The position numbers and the translations under genes were made by a program. The notes under the pieces were generated by a model that worked only from the letters and a program-made list of their open reading frames with translations, was not told the origin of the DNA and did no database searches. Shown here piece after piece: positions 1-6,614 of a stretch of DNA of 11,855 nucleotides; the stretch's first letter is position 1; every line of letters starts with the position of its first letter. The stretch spans positions 1 through 11,855 of the forward strand of contig JAEYRA010000028.1 in the NCBI GenBank assembly GCA_023409755.1, written 5' to 3'. Source of the DNA: Bacillota bacterium (GTDB taxonomy: Bacteria; Bacillota; Clostridia; Christensenellales; UMGS416).

Positions 1-1
1 A

Positions 2-1084
2 GCCGGCATGGATGTAGACCTTTTCATAGTTGACGCCGTCTGCTTTCAATTGCCGCTCATTGTTGCCGCAGAGCGCCGCGGTGAAGTCAAAGACCTTGAG
101 CACCGACGCGCCGAGCGTGCCGCGGTAACGGCTGTCACGCCCGCAGATGTTATCGGCGGCAATGCGCCCCTGCCGGTTGGCCGGGCCAGCCAGCGGTACC
201 CGTGTGGGTTTGCCGGACACGAGATCCACCACCTCCACCGCGTCGCCCACGGCAAAGATCGCCGGGTCACTGGTCTGCATGCGCGCGTCCACAGCAATGG
301 CGCCGCTCGTGCCGATGGCAAGCCCTGCCGCCTTGGCAAGGCCCGTCTCCGGCCGGACGCCGATGCCCAGTACAGCGAAATCGGCAGGCAGTTCAGTACC
401 GCTCTGCAGCACGGCAACGATACCGTCCCCTTGCTCCCGCACAGCGGCAATGCCGTCAGAGAGATGAAGACCCACGCCGTGGGCGGTGATGGCCGGATTG
501 AGCAGAGCTGACATTTCCGTGTCCATCGGTCCCAGCACATGGTCGGCCAGCTCGGCAATCTCCACCTGCAGGCCCTTGTGGGCCAGGTTTTCTGCTACCT
601 CAATGCCAATGTACCCCGCGCCGATGACAACGGCACGCTTGGCACCCTTGGCAGCCCCCAGAATCTTCTCCATGTCCGGGATGTTGCGCAGTGTCAGCAC
701 TTTCGGGTGATCGAGCCCCGGCAGCGGCGGTCGGATGGGCTCTGCCCCAGGGGCCAGCACAAGATAGTCGTAAGGTTCGCTATAGTCCCGCCCGGTTTCC
801 AGGTCACGCAAGGCCAGCGTCTTTGCGGCGGGGTCGATGGAGAGCGCCTCGGTGCGCACGCGCACTTCCACATGGAAGCGCTCCTTAAAGCTCTCGGGCG
901 TCTGCAGCAGCAGGTCGTCTTCGTCCTCGATAACCCCACCCACGTGGTAGGGCAGACCGCAGTTTGCAAAGGAAATGTGGGGCCCGCGCTCCACCATCAC
1001 TATTTCTGCACTGTCATTCAAACGCCGCAAACGAGCCGCCGCGGACGCACCGCCAGCCACACCGCCGATGATCATGACCTTCAT
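2..1084 (-). CDS. CoA-disulfide reductase / NADH oxidase-type FAD oxidoreductase, 3' end off the window
   Basis: This is a pyridine nucleotide-disulfide oxidoreductase that uses FAD, NAD(P)H and a single redox cysteine; family members reduce CoA disulfide, polysulfide or oxygen. The first 361 residues are present, read in from the left edge without a stop. An N-terminal FAD-binding Rossmann glycine motif lies at residues 7-12. The hallmark SFANCGLPY segment gives a redox Cys at residue 42. A second Rossmann motif, GAGYIG, for NAD(P)H is at 155-160. The FAD-contacting AVGD motif ends at Asp281, and the dimerisation domain has begun when the window ends. The ATG at 1084-1082 is preceded seven bases upstream by AAGGAGG. 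Relatives are about 440 residues long, or about 550 when a rhodanese domain is fused, so the missing end decides the subtype. The gene diverges from serS. Family is firm; exact substrate is not determined. Confidence 0.9.
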   Translation of the reverse strand, partial: MKVMIIGGVAGGASAAARLRRLNDSAEIVMVERGPHISFANCGLPYHVGGVIEDEDDLLLQTPESFKERFHVEVRVRTEALSIDPAAKTLALRDLETGRDYSEPYDYLVLAPGAEPIRPPLPGLDHPKVLTLRNIPDMEKILGAAKGAKRAVVIGAGYIGIEVAENLAHKGLQVEIAELADHVLGPMDTEMSALLNPAITAHGVGLHLSDGIAAVREQGDGIVAVLQSGTELPADFAVLGIGVRPETGLAKAAGLAIGTSGAIAVDARMQTSDPAIFAVGDAVEVVDLVSGKPTRVPLAGPANRQGRIAADNICGRDSRYRGTLGASVLKVFDFTAALCGNNERQLKADGVNYEKVYIHAG

Positions 1085-1100
1085 GCTTTGGCCTCCTTGT

Positions 1101-1118
1101 TTGTTCAATGTTTCACAA
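1101..1118 (-). promoter_or_regulatory. Possible Rex-like redox operator upstream of the flavoprotein gene
   Basis: On the minus strand the sequence TTGTGAAACATTGAACAA lies just upstream of the Shine-Dalgarno of the flavoprotein gene. It matches 15 of 18 positions of the TTGTGAAATATTTCACAA type of Rex site, which is known to sense NADH/NAD+. One half-site is perfect and the other has mismatches. A possible -10 hexamer TATACT (1128-1123, minus strand) sits directly upstream, so a bound repressor would cover the start of transcription. No good -35 was found for it. The match was made by eye from memory of the consensus and is tentative. Confidence 0.3.
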
Positions 1119-1163
1119 ATGCAGTATAACCAATACAGTTCCTATGCTATGTGACTGTCGTTA

Positions 1164-1180
1164 CAAAACAGATTGTTTTG
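1164..1180. repeat. Perfect 7-3-7 inverted repeat in the divergent intergenic region
   Basis: CAAAACA, a three-base spacer GAT, then TGTTTTG form a perfect palindrome in an AT-rich stretch between two divergent genes. It lies about 80 bases upstream of the flavoprotein start and about 40 bases upstream of the serS -35 box. Its form suits a transcription factor site, but the sequence matches no operator I recognise, and it could be chance in AT-rich DNA. Confidence 0.3.
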
Positions 1181-1220
1181 GTCAAAGAGCGCGGGAGTGG
1201 GAATTGTTGCTGGGGGAGGA

Positions 1221-1249
1221 TTGATTTCCCGCCGTCTGCGCACTATAAT
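1221..1249 (+). promoter_or_regulatory. Sigma-70-type promoter for the serS T-box leader
   Basis: A -35 box TTGATT at 1221-1226 and a perfect -10 box TATAAT at 1244-1249 are separated by exactly 17 bases. Transcription should begin near 1256, directly in front of the first paired bases of the T-box stem I. The agreement between this start and the leader structure supports the call. Confidence 0.8.
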
Positions 1250-1255
1250 ATTACA

Positions 1256-1467
1256 TAGCAATGAAGGGAAGCGTGGCCAACGTCTTCCACCCAGAGAGCC
1301 GGCGGGTGGTGCAAGCCGGTGTGGAGCATGGCCGTTCCGTCCCGGAGCATCGGCGTGATGAGCGCCGCGGGTGCGCCCGATACCGCGTACAATGAGCCGC
1401 CTGCGGGCGGGAACAGGGTGGCACCACGGCGCAACCGTCCCTTGGAGAGATCCAGGGGACGTTTTTT
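1256..1467 (+). promoter_or_regulatory. T-box riboswitch, serine-specific, controlling serS
   Basis: This leader RNA reads the charging state of tRNA-Ser and lets transcription into serS proceed when uncharged tRNA accumulates. The T-box core AGGGTGGCACCACGG is at 1415-1429, just before a terminator. Stem I can be drawn: 1261-1263 with 1348-1350, 1266-1269 with 1340-1343, 1275-1278 with 1330-1333, 1286-1290 with 1321-1325 and 1299-1303 with 1315-1319. AGAGAG is at 1293-1298 and a GGTGGTG distal loop at 1305-1311. The internal loop between the second and third helices contains UCC at 1336-1338, a serine codon and the likely specifier. In the antiterminator, UGGC (1419-1422) would pair with a GCCA acceptor end, as expected for tRNA-Ser with discriminator G. 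AGGG (1415-1418) can pair with CCCU (1439-1442), opening the terminator. Presence of a T-box is firm; the pairings are drawn by hand. Confidence 0.92.
1436..1467 (+). terminator. Intrinsic terminator of the serS T-box
   Basis: Bases 1436-1446 pair with 1451-1461 in an 11-bp stem with one G-U pair and a GAGA loop, followed at once by six T residues (1462-1467). Its 5' arm includes the bases needed for the alternative antiterminator helix, so the two structures exclude each other. Confidence 0.93.
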
Positions 1468-1487
1468 ACGGAAAAGGAGGAATCCCC

Positions 1488-2759
1488 ATGTTGGATATCG
1501 CACTCATCCGCAAGGACCCGGAGTTCGTGGCCCAGGCACTGGCCAAGCGTGAATATCGCGTGGACTTCACTGAGTTCTTGGCCTGGGACGGCCAGCGCCG
1601 TTCCCTCATTGCCGAGGTCGAGGCCTTGAAGGCCGAGCGAAATCGCATCTCCAAGGAGGTGCCGGCGCTCAAAAAGCGGGGTGAGAACATCGACGCCCTG
1701 ATGGCACAGATGAAGGACACGGCCGACCGCATCAAGGACATGGATCAGGAGCTCAAGGTGTTGGAGGATCGCATCGACACCTTTGTGGCGGCGCTGCCCA
1801 ATCTGCCGGCCGACGACGTCGTGGCCGGTGGCAAGGAGAACAACGCCGTCGTACGCACCTTTGGCAGCAAGCCGGACTTCGGCTTCCAGCCCAAGGATCA
1901 CGTGGAGCTGGAGCTGTCGCTTGGCCTCATCGACTACGAACGTGGCGTCAAGATGGGCGGCAACGGCTTCTGGCTCTACACCGGCCTGGGTGCTCGGGTG
2001 GAGTGGGCGCTGCTCAATTACTTCATCGATCAGCACATTCAGGACGGCTATGAGTTCATCCTGCCGCCCCACATCCTCAATTGGGAATGCGGCTTCACCG
2101 CTGGCCAGTTCCCGAAGTTTGAGGAGGATGTATATCGCCTGCAGGAGGATAATATGGCATTCCTGCTGCCCACGGCGGAGACGGCGCTGGTCAACCTGTA
2201 TCGTGACGAGATCCTGCCCGAGTCGGCCCTGCCCAAAAAGCTCTTCGCCTACACGCCCTGCTACCGCCGGGAGGCTGGCAGCTACCGCGCCAACGAGCGC
2301 GGCATGATCCGGGGGCATCAGTTCAACAAGGTGGAGATGTTCCAGTTCACCACGCCTGAAGGTTCCAAGGCCGCCCATCAGGAGCTCATCGCCAAGGCCG
2401 AGCAGCTGGTACAGGGGTTGGGGCTCCACTACCAGCTCTCCAAGCTGGCCGCCGGTGACTGCAGCGCATCCATGGCCACTACCTACGACATTGAGGTGTG
2501 GCTGCCCTCGATGAACGAGTACAAGGAAGTAAGCTCGGTCTCCAACGCCAATGACTATCAGGCCCGCCGCGGTCGCATGCGCTACCGGCGCGAGGCCGAC
2601 AAGAGGATCGACTTCATCCACACCCTCAACGGGTCGGGCCTGGCCACTTCCCGTATCCTGCCCGCATTGCTGGAGCAGGGGCAGCAAGCCGATGGGTCTG
2701 TGACGGTGCCCGAGCCGCTCCGCCGTTGGCTTGGTACGGACGTGCTGCGTCCTCGATAA
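1488..2759 (+). CDS. serS: Serine--tRNA ligase
   Basis: This 423-residue class II aminoacyl-tRNA synthetase charges tRNA-Ser, and Sec-tRNA where present, with serine in the cytoplasm. Length is normal for bacterial SerRS. Residues of about 27-105 form the charged coiled-coil arm that grips the long variable arm of the tRNA. The serine-binding TAE motif is at 229-231. Motif 2 runs from FAYTPCYRREAG (253-264) on, with Arg260 and Arg261 in the ATP-binding strand. Motif 3 is HTLNGSGLATSR at 378-389 with the invariant Arg389. The chosen ATG at 1488 has AAAAGGAGG seven bases upstream; the reading frame stays open further upstream, but that stretch is the T-box leader. Expression is controlled by this leader. 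The gene is followed by a hairpin terminator, so it is probably transcribed alone. Confidence 0.98.
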   Translation: MLDIALIRKDPEFVAQALAKREYRVDFTEFLAWDGQRRSLIAEVEALKAERNRISKEVPALKKRGENIDALMAQMKDTADRIKDMDQELKVLEDRIDTFVAALPNLPADDVVAGGKENNAVVRTFGSKPDFGFQPKDHVELELSLGLIDYERGVKMGGNGFWLYTGLGARVEWALLNYFIDQHIQDGYEFILPPHILNWECGFTAGQFPKFEEDVYRLQEDNMAFLLPTAETALVNLYRDEILPESALPKKLFAYTPCYRREAGSYRANERGMIRGHQFNKVEMFQFTTPEGSKAAHQELIAKAEQLVQGLGLHYQLSKLAAGDCSASMATTYDIEVWLPSMNEYKEVSSVSNANDYQARRGRMRYRREADKRIDFIHTLNGSGLATSRILPALLEQGQQADGSVTVPEPLRRWLGTDVLRPR

Positions 2760-2769
2760 TACGAACACC

Positions 2770-2808
2770 AAAAGCCGGGGCAGACACGCATTGTTTGCTC
2801 CGGCTTTT
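2770..2808 (+). terminator. Hairpin terminator after serS
   Basis: Bases 2770-2785 pair with 2793-2808 in a 16-bp stem with two G-U pairs; its outer arms are AAAAGCCGG and CCGGCTTTT, and a T-rich stretch follows. It starts ten bases after the serS stop codon and ends 25 bases before the next gene. It should terminate serS transcripts, and some read-through could feed the next gene, for which I see no clear promoter. Confidence 0.8.
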
Positions 2809-2833
2809 CTATCTTGGCAAAGGAGGGGAGAAC

Positions 2834-3724
2834 ATGGCAAATCGCAAACGGCAGGCTGCCGGGTTGGGGTGGCTGGTGCCGCTGCTGGTGGTGGCGGTGC
2901 TGCTCTATTCCCAGTTTGGCCGGGGGGACCGCCAAACGACGGCCACAGCCAGCGCGGCGGCAGCGGGCGCACTGCGCATGGATTTCATCGACGTAGGACA
3001 GGGGGATAGTATCCTGCTCTCGAGCGGTGACCAGTACCTGCTGGTGGATGCCGGCGAAAACAATGAGGGAGACGAAGTGGTTGAGTTCCTGCGTGATCGC
3101 GGTATAAAGAGCCTGACGGCGGTGGTGGGCACTCATCCCGACTCCGACCACATCGGTGGGCTGGATGTGGTGCTGGACGCCTTCCCGGTTGGGGCAGTGT
3201 ATATGCCCGGCATCACCGCCAACACCGAAACCTACGAAGACGTGCTGGACGCCGTGGACGCTCAGGGGCTGACAATAACCGTACCGGCAGTGGGGGACAC
3301 CATCACACTGGGCGATGCCACGCTCACGGTGCTGTGGCCGCCGCAGGACGCCGAGGGGCTGGACAACAACAATTCCTCCATTGTTCTGCGAGCGTTGGCC
3401 GACGGCCACAGTGCCTTGCTGGTCGGTGACCTAGCCAAGGAGGGAGAGGAAGGGATTTTGTCATCCAGCGCGAATATGGATAGCGATGTGCTGAAAGTGG
3501 GGCACCACGGCAGCGCTGGCTCCAGTACGGCGGCTTTTTTGCAGGCCGTGTCGCCACAGGTCTGTGTCATCAGCGTGGGGGCGGACAATTCCTACGGCCA
3601 CCCGGCACAGGCCGCGATGCAGCGGTTGCTCGATGTTTGTGACGACATCCGCCGAACCGACCGCGACGGCACCGTGACGGTGACCTTCGCCAATGGTGAG
3701 GTGGAGGTAGAGAACAGCAAATAG
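2834..3724 (+). CDS. Membrane-anchored ComEC-like metallo-beta-lactamase-fold hydrolase
   Basis: The 296-residue protein resembles the free-standing form of the metallo-beta-lactamase domain found at the C-terminus of the DNA-uptake protein ComEC. Positive residues at 4-6 and a hydrophobic segment at about 11-28 look like an uncleaved signal anchor, placing the domain outside the membrane. The domain starts near residue 48 with the MDFIDVGQGDS strand typical of this family. Metal ligands are visible in THPDSDH (His101, Asp103, Asp105, His106), Asp199 of VGD, and the KVGHHGS motif (His224, His225). A further SYGHP motif has His256. The ATG at 2834 follows AAAGGAGGGG. The ComEC channel part is absent, so uptake function cannot be assumed; a secreted phosphodiesterase or nuclease is possible. 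The stop codon lies just ahead of the next gene's ribosome binding site, so the genes are probably translationally coupled. Confidence 0.9.
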   Translation: MANRKRQAAGLGWLVPLLVVAVLLYSQFGRGDRQTTATASAAAAGALRMDFIDVGQGDSILLSSGDQYLLVDAGENNEGDEVVEFLRDRGIKSLTAVVGTHPDSDHIGGLDVVLDAFPVGAVYMPGITANTETYEDVLDAVDAQGLTITVPAVGDTITLGDATLTVLWPPQDAEGLDNNNSSIVLRALADGHSALLVGDLAKEGEEGILSSSANMDSDVLKVGHHGSAGSSTAAFLQAVSPQVCVISVGADNSYGHPAQAAMQRLLDVCDDIRRTDRDGTVTVTFANGEVEVENSK

Positions 3725-3735
3725 GAGGAACGACG

Positions 3736-4440
3736 ATGTTGTCTGGCAAGGAACGGGAAGCGCTTCTCAAGCTGTATGGCGGCCTGCGGGTGGCCGACGT
3801 GCGCGACGGCATGGATTGGAACGGCTACCATGGCTTTGGCACGGTGGACATGGAGGTGCGTCCCCTGTGGCGCACACGCGCTGTGGGCATTGCACGCACG
3901 GTGCGGTACCTACCTTACCGGGGGCCCGCACCGCTGGAGCGGGGCGACGCTTACACCGAGTGGTCCAACTGGTACTACGGCAACGTCTGCACCTACCCGT
4001 GGATCAAGGAGATTGAGCCCGGTGACTTTGTGATGATTGACCTCAGCCGTCAGCCTGTGGGCCTCATGGGCTCCAACAACGGGCTGGAAGTGAAAAACCA
4101 GGGTGCTGCGGGCTTTGCCACCAATGGCGGTGCACGAGACACTGACGAGCTCATTCTGCAGCAGGTGCCGGTGTGGCTGCGCTACACCACCCAACCCATG
4201 GTGCAGGCCCGTTTGCAGTTTGAGTCCACCCAGCAGCCCATCGCATTCGAGGGCGTGCAGGTGCGGCCCGGTGACATGGTGGTGGCCGATAACGACGGCA
4301 TCGTCGTCGTGCCGCTGGAGGCCGCCGAGGATGTGGCACGGTATGCCTGGCGGGAGCTGCGCAGCGACAAAGCCGGCCGCCGCAAACTTTATGAAAAGGC
4401 TGGCCTGGAGCTTGACGAAACGGTGCTGGATCAAGACTAA
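3736..4440 (+). CDS. RraA-like family protein (HMG/CHA aldolase-like fold)
   Basis: This 234-residue protein belongs to the RraA-like superfamily (Pfam RraA-like). The family includes 4-hydroxy-4-methyl-2-oxoglutarate/4-carboxy-4-hydroxy-2-oxoadipate aldolases, oxaloacetate decarboxylases and the RNase E inhibitor RraA, and it is often mislabelled as demethylmenaquinone methyltransferase. The family core is at residues 126-137, with NGGARDTDE containing Arg134 and Asp135, the substrate-binding and metal-binding pair of the aldolases. The preceding loop reads GSNNGLEVKNQGAAG rather than the usual GE-type sequence, so a conserved acidic residue is absent there. A late PGDMVVADNDGIVVVP segment (about residues 178-193) is also typical. 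It starts 11 bases after the previous stop, with a GGAGGAA ribosome site overlapping that stop codon. Its neighbour is a sugar hydrolase, so a role in sugar-acid or keto-acid metabolism is a reasonable guess, not shown. Confidence 0.85.
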   Translation: MLSGKEREALLKLYGGLRVADVRDGMDWNGYHGFGTVDMEVRPLWRTRAVGIARTVRYLPYRGPAPLERGDAYTEWSNWYYGNVCTYPWIKEIEPGDFVMIDLSRQPVGLMGSNNGLEVKNQGAAGFATNGGARDTDELILQQVPVWLRYTTQPMVQARLQFESTQQPIAFEGVQVRPGDMVVADNDGIVVVPLEAAEDVARYAWRELRSDKAGRRKLYEKAGLELDETVLDQD

Positions 4441-4460
4441 TGAATTCGGGAGGAAGTACA

Positions 4461-5543
4461 ATGGCAAAGTTCAACGGATTGGGCATGAACCTGGGGAACC
4501 TGAGCCTGCTCTCCGACGCGAAAACGCGGTCACTTTGTGCTGAGAACATCACCGGGGAGAAGGGCCGGGGCGGCATGGCCACCGATGGTACCGGCGCGCG
4601 CTGCGCCAGGGACCTCGGCCAGGGTTGGAAGATCAACCCCTGCGTGCGCATTGCCGCGGGGGAGACGCTGACCATCGCCGACGTGGACGGCCCCGGCGCC
4701 ATCCAGCACATGTGGGTCACCCCCACGGGCCGCTGGCGCAGCACCATTTTGCGCATCTACTGGGACAACTCCCCGGTTCCCTCGGTGGAGTGCCCCATCG
4801 GCGACTTTTTCGCCTGTGGTTGGGGGGAGTATGCGCCGGTCGCGTCGCTGGCAATTTGCGTTAACCCCGGCAGCGCCTTCAACTGCTACTGGGAGATGCC
4901 TTTCCGCACCCACTGCCGCATGACGGTGGAGAACCGTGACGCTGAGGAGATGACGCTCTTCTACCAGATCGACTACACCCTGACCGAAGTGCCGGAAGAT
5001 GCGGGCTACTTCCATGCCCAGTTCCGCCGGGTAAACCCGCTGCCCTACAAGGACGTCTACACCATCGTGGACGGCATCAAGGGCAAGGGCCAGTATGTGG
5101 GTACTTACATGGCCTGGGGTGTTAACAACTCCGGTTGGTGGGGGGAGGGGGAGATCAAGTTTTTCCTCGATGGTGACGGTGAATTCCCCACCATTTGCGG
5201 CACCGGTACGGAGGATTATTTCTGCGGCTCTTACAATTTTGAGAATCAGAAGACCCATCAGTACCAGGAGTTCACCACGCCTTACTCGGGGCTTCCCCAG
5301 GTCATTCGCCCCGACGGGCTCTATCGCTCTCAGACCCGCTTCGGCCTGTATCGCTGGCACATCATGGATCCGATCCGCTTTGAGCAGGACCTGAAAGTCA
5401 CGATCCAGGCGTTGGGGTGGCGGTCCGGCGGGCGCTACCTTCCCATGCAGGATGACATTGCCTCGGTTGCTTTCTGGTACCAGGATCAACCCGCGGCTGC
5501 CTTCCCGATGCTCCCTGGCCAGGATGATCTGGAGATCATCTGA
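4461..5543 (+). CDS. DUF2961 / GH172-family glycoside hydrolase, cytoplasmic
   Basis: This 360-residue protein matches the DUF2961 family, now glycoside hydrolase family GH172, whose studied members act on alpha-fructofuranosyl or alpha-D-arabinofuranosyl links. The N-terminal NGLGMNLGNLS and ENITGEKGRGGMA segments (residues about 5-39) and the ICGTGTEDYFCGSYNF block (about 244-260) are family hallmarks. Glu251 of GTEDYF and Glu270 of the downstream YQEF segment are candidate catalytic carboxylates, spaced much as in characterised members; this assignment is from memory of the family. There is no signal peptide, so it probably acts on imported or intracellular saccharides. ATG 4461 was chosen for its GGGAGGA site at 4448-4454; an earlier ATG at 4440 overlaps the upstream stop and lacks such a site. 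It follows the RraA-like gene by 20 bases, so both are probably one transcript. Substrate unknown. Confidence 0.88.
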   Translation: MAKFNGLGMNLGNLSLLSDAKTRSLCAENITGEKGRGGMATDGTGARCARDLGQGWKINPCVRIAAGETLTIADVDGPGAIQHMWVTPTGRWRSTILRIYWDNSPVPSVECPIGDFFACGWGEYAPVASLAICVNPGSAFNCYWEMPFRTHCRMTVENRDAEEMTLFYQIDYTLTEVPEDAGYFHAQFRRVNPLPYKDVYTIVDGIKGKGQYVGTYMAWGVNNSGWWGEGEIKFFLDGDGEFPTICGTGTEDYFCGSYNFENQKTHQYQEFTTPYSGLPQVIRPDGLYRSQTRFGLYRWHIMDPIRFEQDLKVTIQALGWRSGGRYLPMQDDIASVAFWYQDQPAAAFPMLPGQDDLEII

Positions 5544-5761
5544 TCCCTTTGCCGCTGCGGGGTGACAACCCTGTGACGGCGCAATCCTTCGCACAATGAC
5601 GCGCCGGATTGCCCCCTGCAGGCAGTCCGGCGTGTACCGTATTCATCCTGTGTCTGGGGAAGCGGATGATGCAGGATCCGAGAGTTCGCGGTTGCAAATG
5701 GGTATCGTGATTCATGATGATTTCTGTCGTTAAAGCCACGTAAATTTGGGTACTTTATATA
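5544..5761. other. Gap between the GH172 gene and the atp promoter; no gene seen
   Basis: I see no convincing gene in this stretch. It holds a strong 15-bp hairpin (5599-5635, listed separately) and a weaker inverted pair, ATCCTG (5645-5650) with CAGGAT (5672-5677). The rightmost part, from about 5700, becomes AT-rich as it nears the promoter of the ATP synthase operon. Confidence 0.6.
5599..5635 (+). terminator. Strong hairpin between GH172 and atpB, possible terminator without a T-tract
   Basis: Bases 5599-5613 pair with 5621-5635 in a 15-bp stem containing two G-U pairs, around a seven-base loop. It lies 55 bases after the GH172 stop codon, where a terminator is expected. No T-run follows on the plus strand, so it is not a standard intrinsic terminator. 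It may act as an mRNA 3'-end barrier, or be a copy of a repeated palindromic element. Confidence 0.45.
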
Positions 5762-5790
5762 TTGACCCGGCCCAAAGGCAAGTATATGAT
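5762..5790 (+). promoter_or_regulatory. Sigma-70-type promoter of the ATP synthase operon
   Basis: The -35 box TTGACC at 5762-5767 and the -10 box TATGAT at 5785-5790 are each one base off consensus and are separated by 17 bases. Transcription would begin near 5797, giving a leader of about 73 bases before atpB. It is the best promoter in the gap and precedes eight genes on the same strand with no obvious internal promoter. Confidence 0.75.
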
Positions 5791-5869
5791 TTCAAACATA
5801 TTCCATCCTGCCTAATGTGAGGGTGGAACTTGGAAATTGTTTGCAGGCAGGGCCCGCAAGAGGTGTTGT

Positions 5870-6580
5870 ATGGAAGAACTGCAGATCACGCCATTGGTAT
5901 TGGGCCATTTGCCGGATGGGATCCCGTTATTGGGAGGAATGCCGATCACCAACACGCTGGTGACGGGCTTGATTGCGTCAGTCCTTCTCATGATCGCGGC
6001 GCTTTTGGTTCGTTTTCTGGTCTTCCCGAAGTTTAAGGAACTGCCCAGAGGACTGCAGAACGTCGTGGAGCTCATTGTGGAGAGCATGCAGAACTACACC
6101 AACTCCAAGGTCGGCAGCAGGGCAGGCGAGGGGTTGGGCCCCTATATGTTTACCATCGCCGCATACATGGCTGTCAATGGACTTCTGGAGTTGGTCGGGT
6201 TTGAATTCCTTCGTCCAGCGCCCTCGGACATCAACCAGACCATTGCGCTGGCCCTGATCACCTTTATCTTGATTCGAGTGCTGGCTTACCGTAAGAAGGG
6301 CTTCTGGGGCCGCATTAAAACGAGTTTCCTGCAGCCGGTCCCCTTCATCGCACCGGTCAAGCTGATCACCGATCTTGCCGTACCGGTCTCGCTATCCTGC
6401 CGAATGTTTGGTAATCTGTTGGGCGGGCTTGTCATCATGCAGCTGCTCTATGGTTTGGGCGTGTTCTCCTTTGTCATACCCGCCTTTGCCAGTACGTTCT
6501 TCACCCTCTTTCACACTGGCATGCAGGCCTTCATCTTCATCACGCTGTCCCTTGCCTTCATTGAGGAGGCTATGGAATAG
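5870..6580 (+). CDS. atpB: ATP synthase F0 subunit a
   Basis: This 236-residue membrane protein forms the two ion half-channels against the c-ring. Hydrophobic segments are seen at about 25-50, 88-110, 120-140, 160-195 and 200-232. The essential channel arginine is Arg178 in the SLSCRMFGN motif; a Cys at 177 replaces the more usual hydrophobic residue there. The ATG at 5870 has AAGAGGTG at 5858-5865. A TTG at 5837 could add 11 residues, but the extra residues are Arg/Cys-rich and unlike the family. The gene begins the operon, with atpE 34 bases downstream. No atpI-like gene is seen ahead of it. Confidence 0.96.
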   Translation: MEELQITPLVLGHLPDGIPLLGGMPITNTLVTGLIASVLLMIAALLVRFLVFPKFKELPRGLQNVVELIVESMQNYTNSKVGSRAGEGLGPYMFTIAAYMAVNGLLELVGFEFLRPAPSDINQTIALALITFILIRVLAYRKKGFWGRIKTSFLQPVPFIAPVKLITDLAVPVSLSCRMFGNLLGGLVIMQLLYGLGVFSFVIPAFASTFFTLFHTGMQAFIFITLSLAFIEEAME

Positions 6581-6614
6581 ATTCTACCTGAAACAAATTT
6601 ATCGGAGGTGCACT

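Noticed and set aside
8..511. Plus-strand open frames over the left end
   Set aside because: The minus strand encodes a motif-complete flavoprotein across the whole stretch; the plus frames are unlike any protein I recognise.
2731..2760. Promoter-like pair TTGGTA and GATAAT (18-base spacing) at the end of serS
   Set aside because: Transcription from it would begin at the serS terminator hairpin and probably stop there; the -35 match is poor.
1251..2972. Very long open frame on the minus strand opposite serS (573 codons)
   Set aside because: It is antisense to a gene with all SerRS motifs, has no recognisable domain and no ribosome site, and arises from the codon bias of GC-rich DNA.
4530..5594. 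Minus-strand open frame opposite the GH172 gene (354 codons)
   Set aside because: The plus strand has clear family motifs and a good ribosome site; the reverse frame has neither.
5807..5851. CCTGCC and GGCAGG inverted pair in the atpB leader
   Set aside because: Only six base pairs enclosing more than thirty bases; too weak to call as a regulatory structure.
5837..5869. TTG start for atpB adding 11 residues
   Set aside because: The added residues are Arg/Cys-rich and unlike subunit a; the ATG at 5870 has its own ribosome site.
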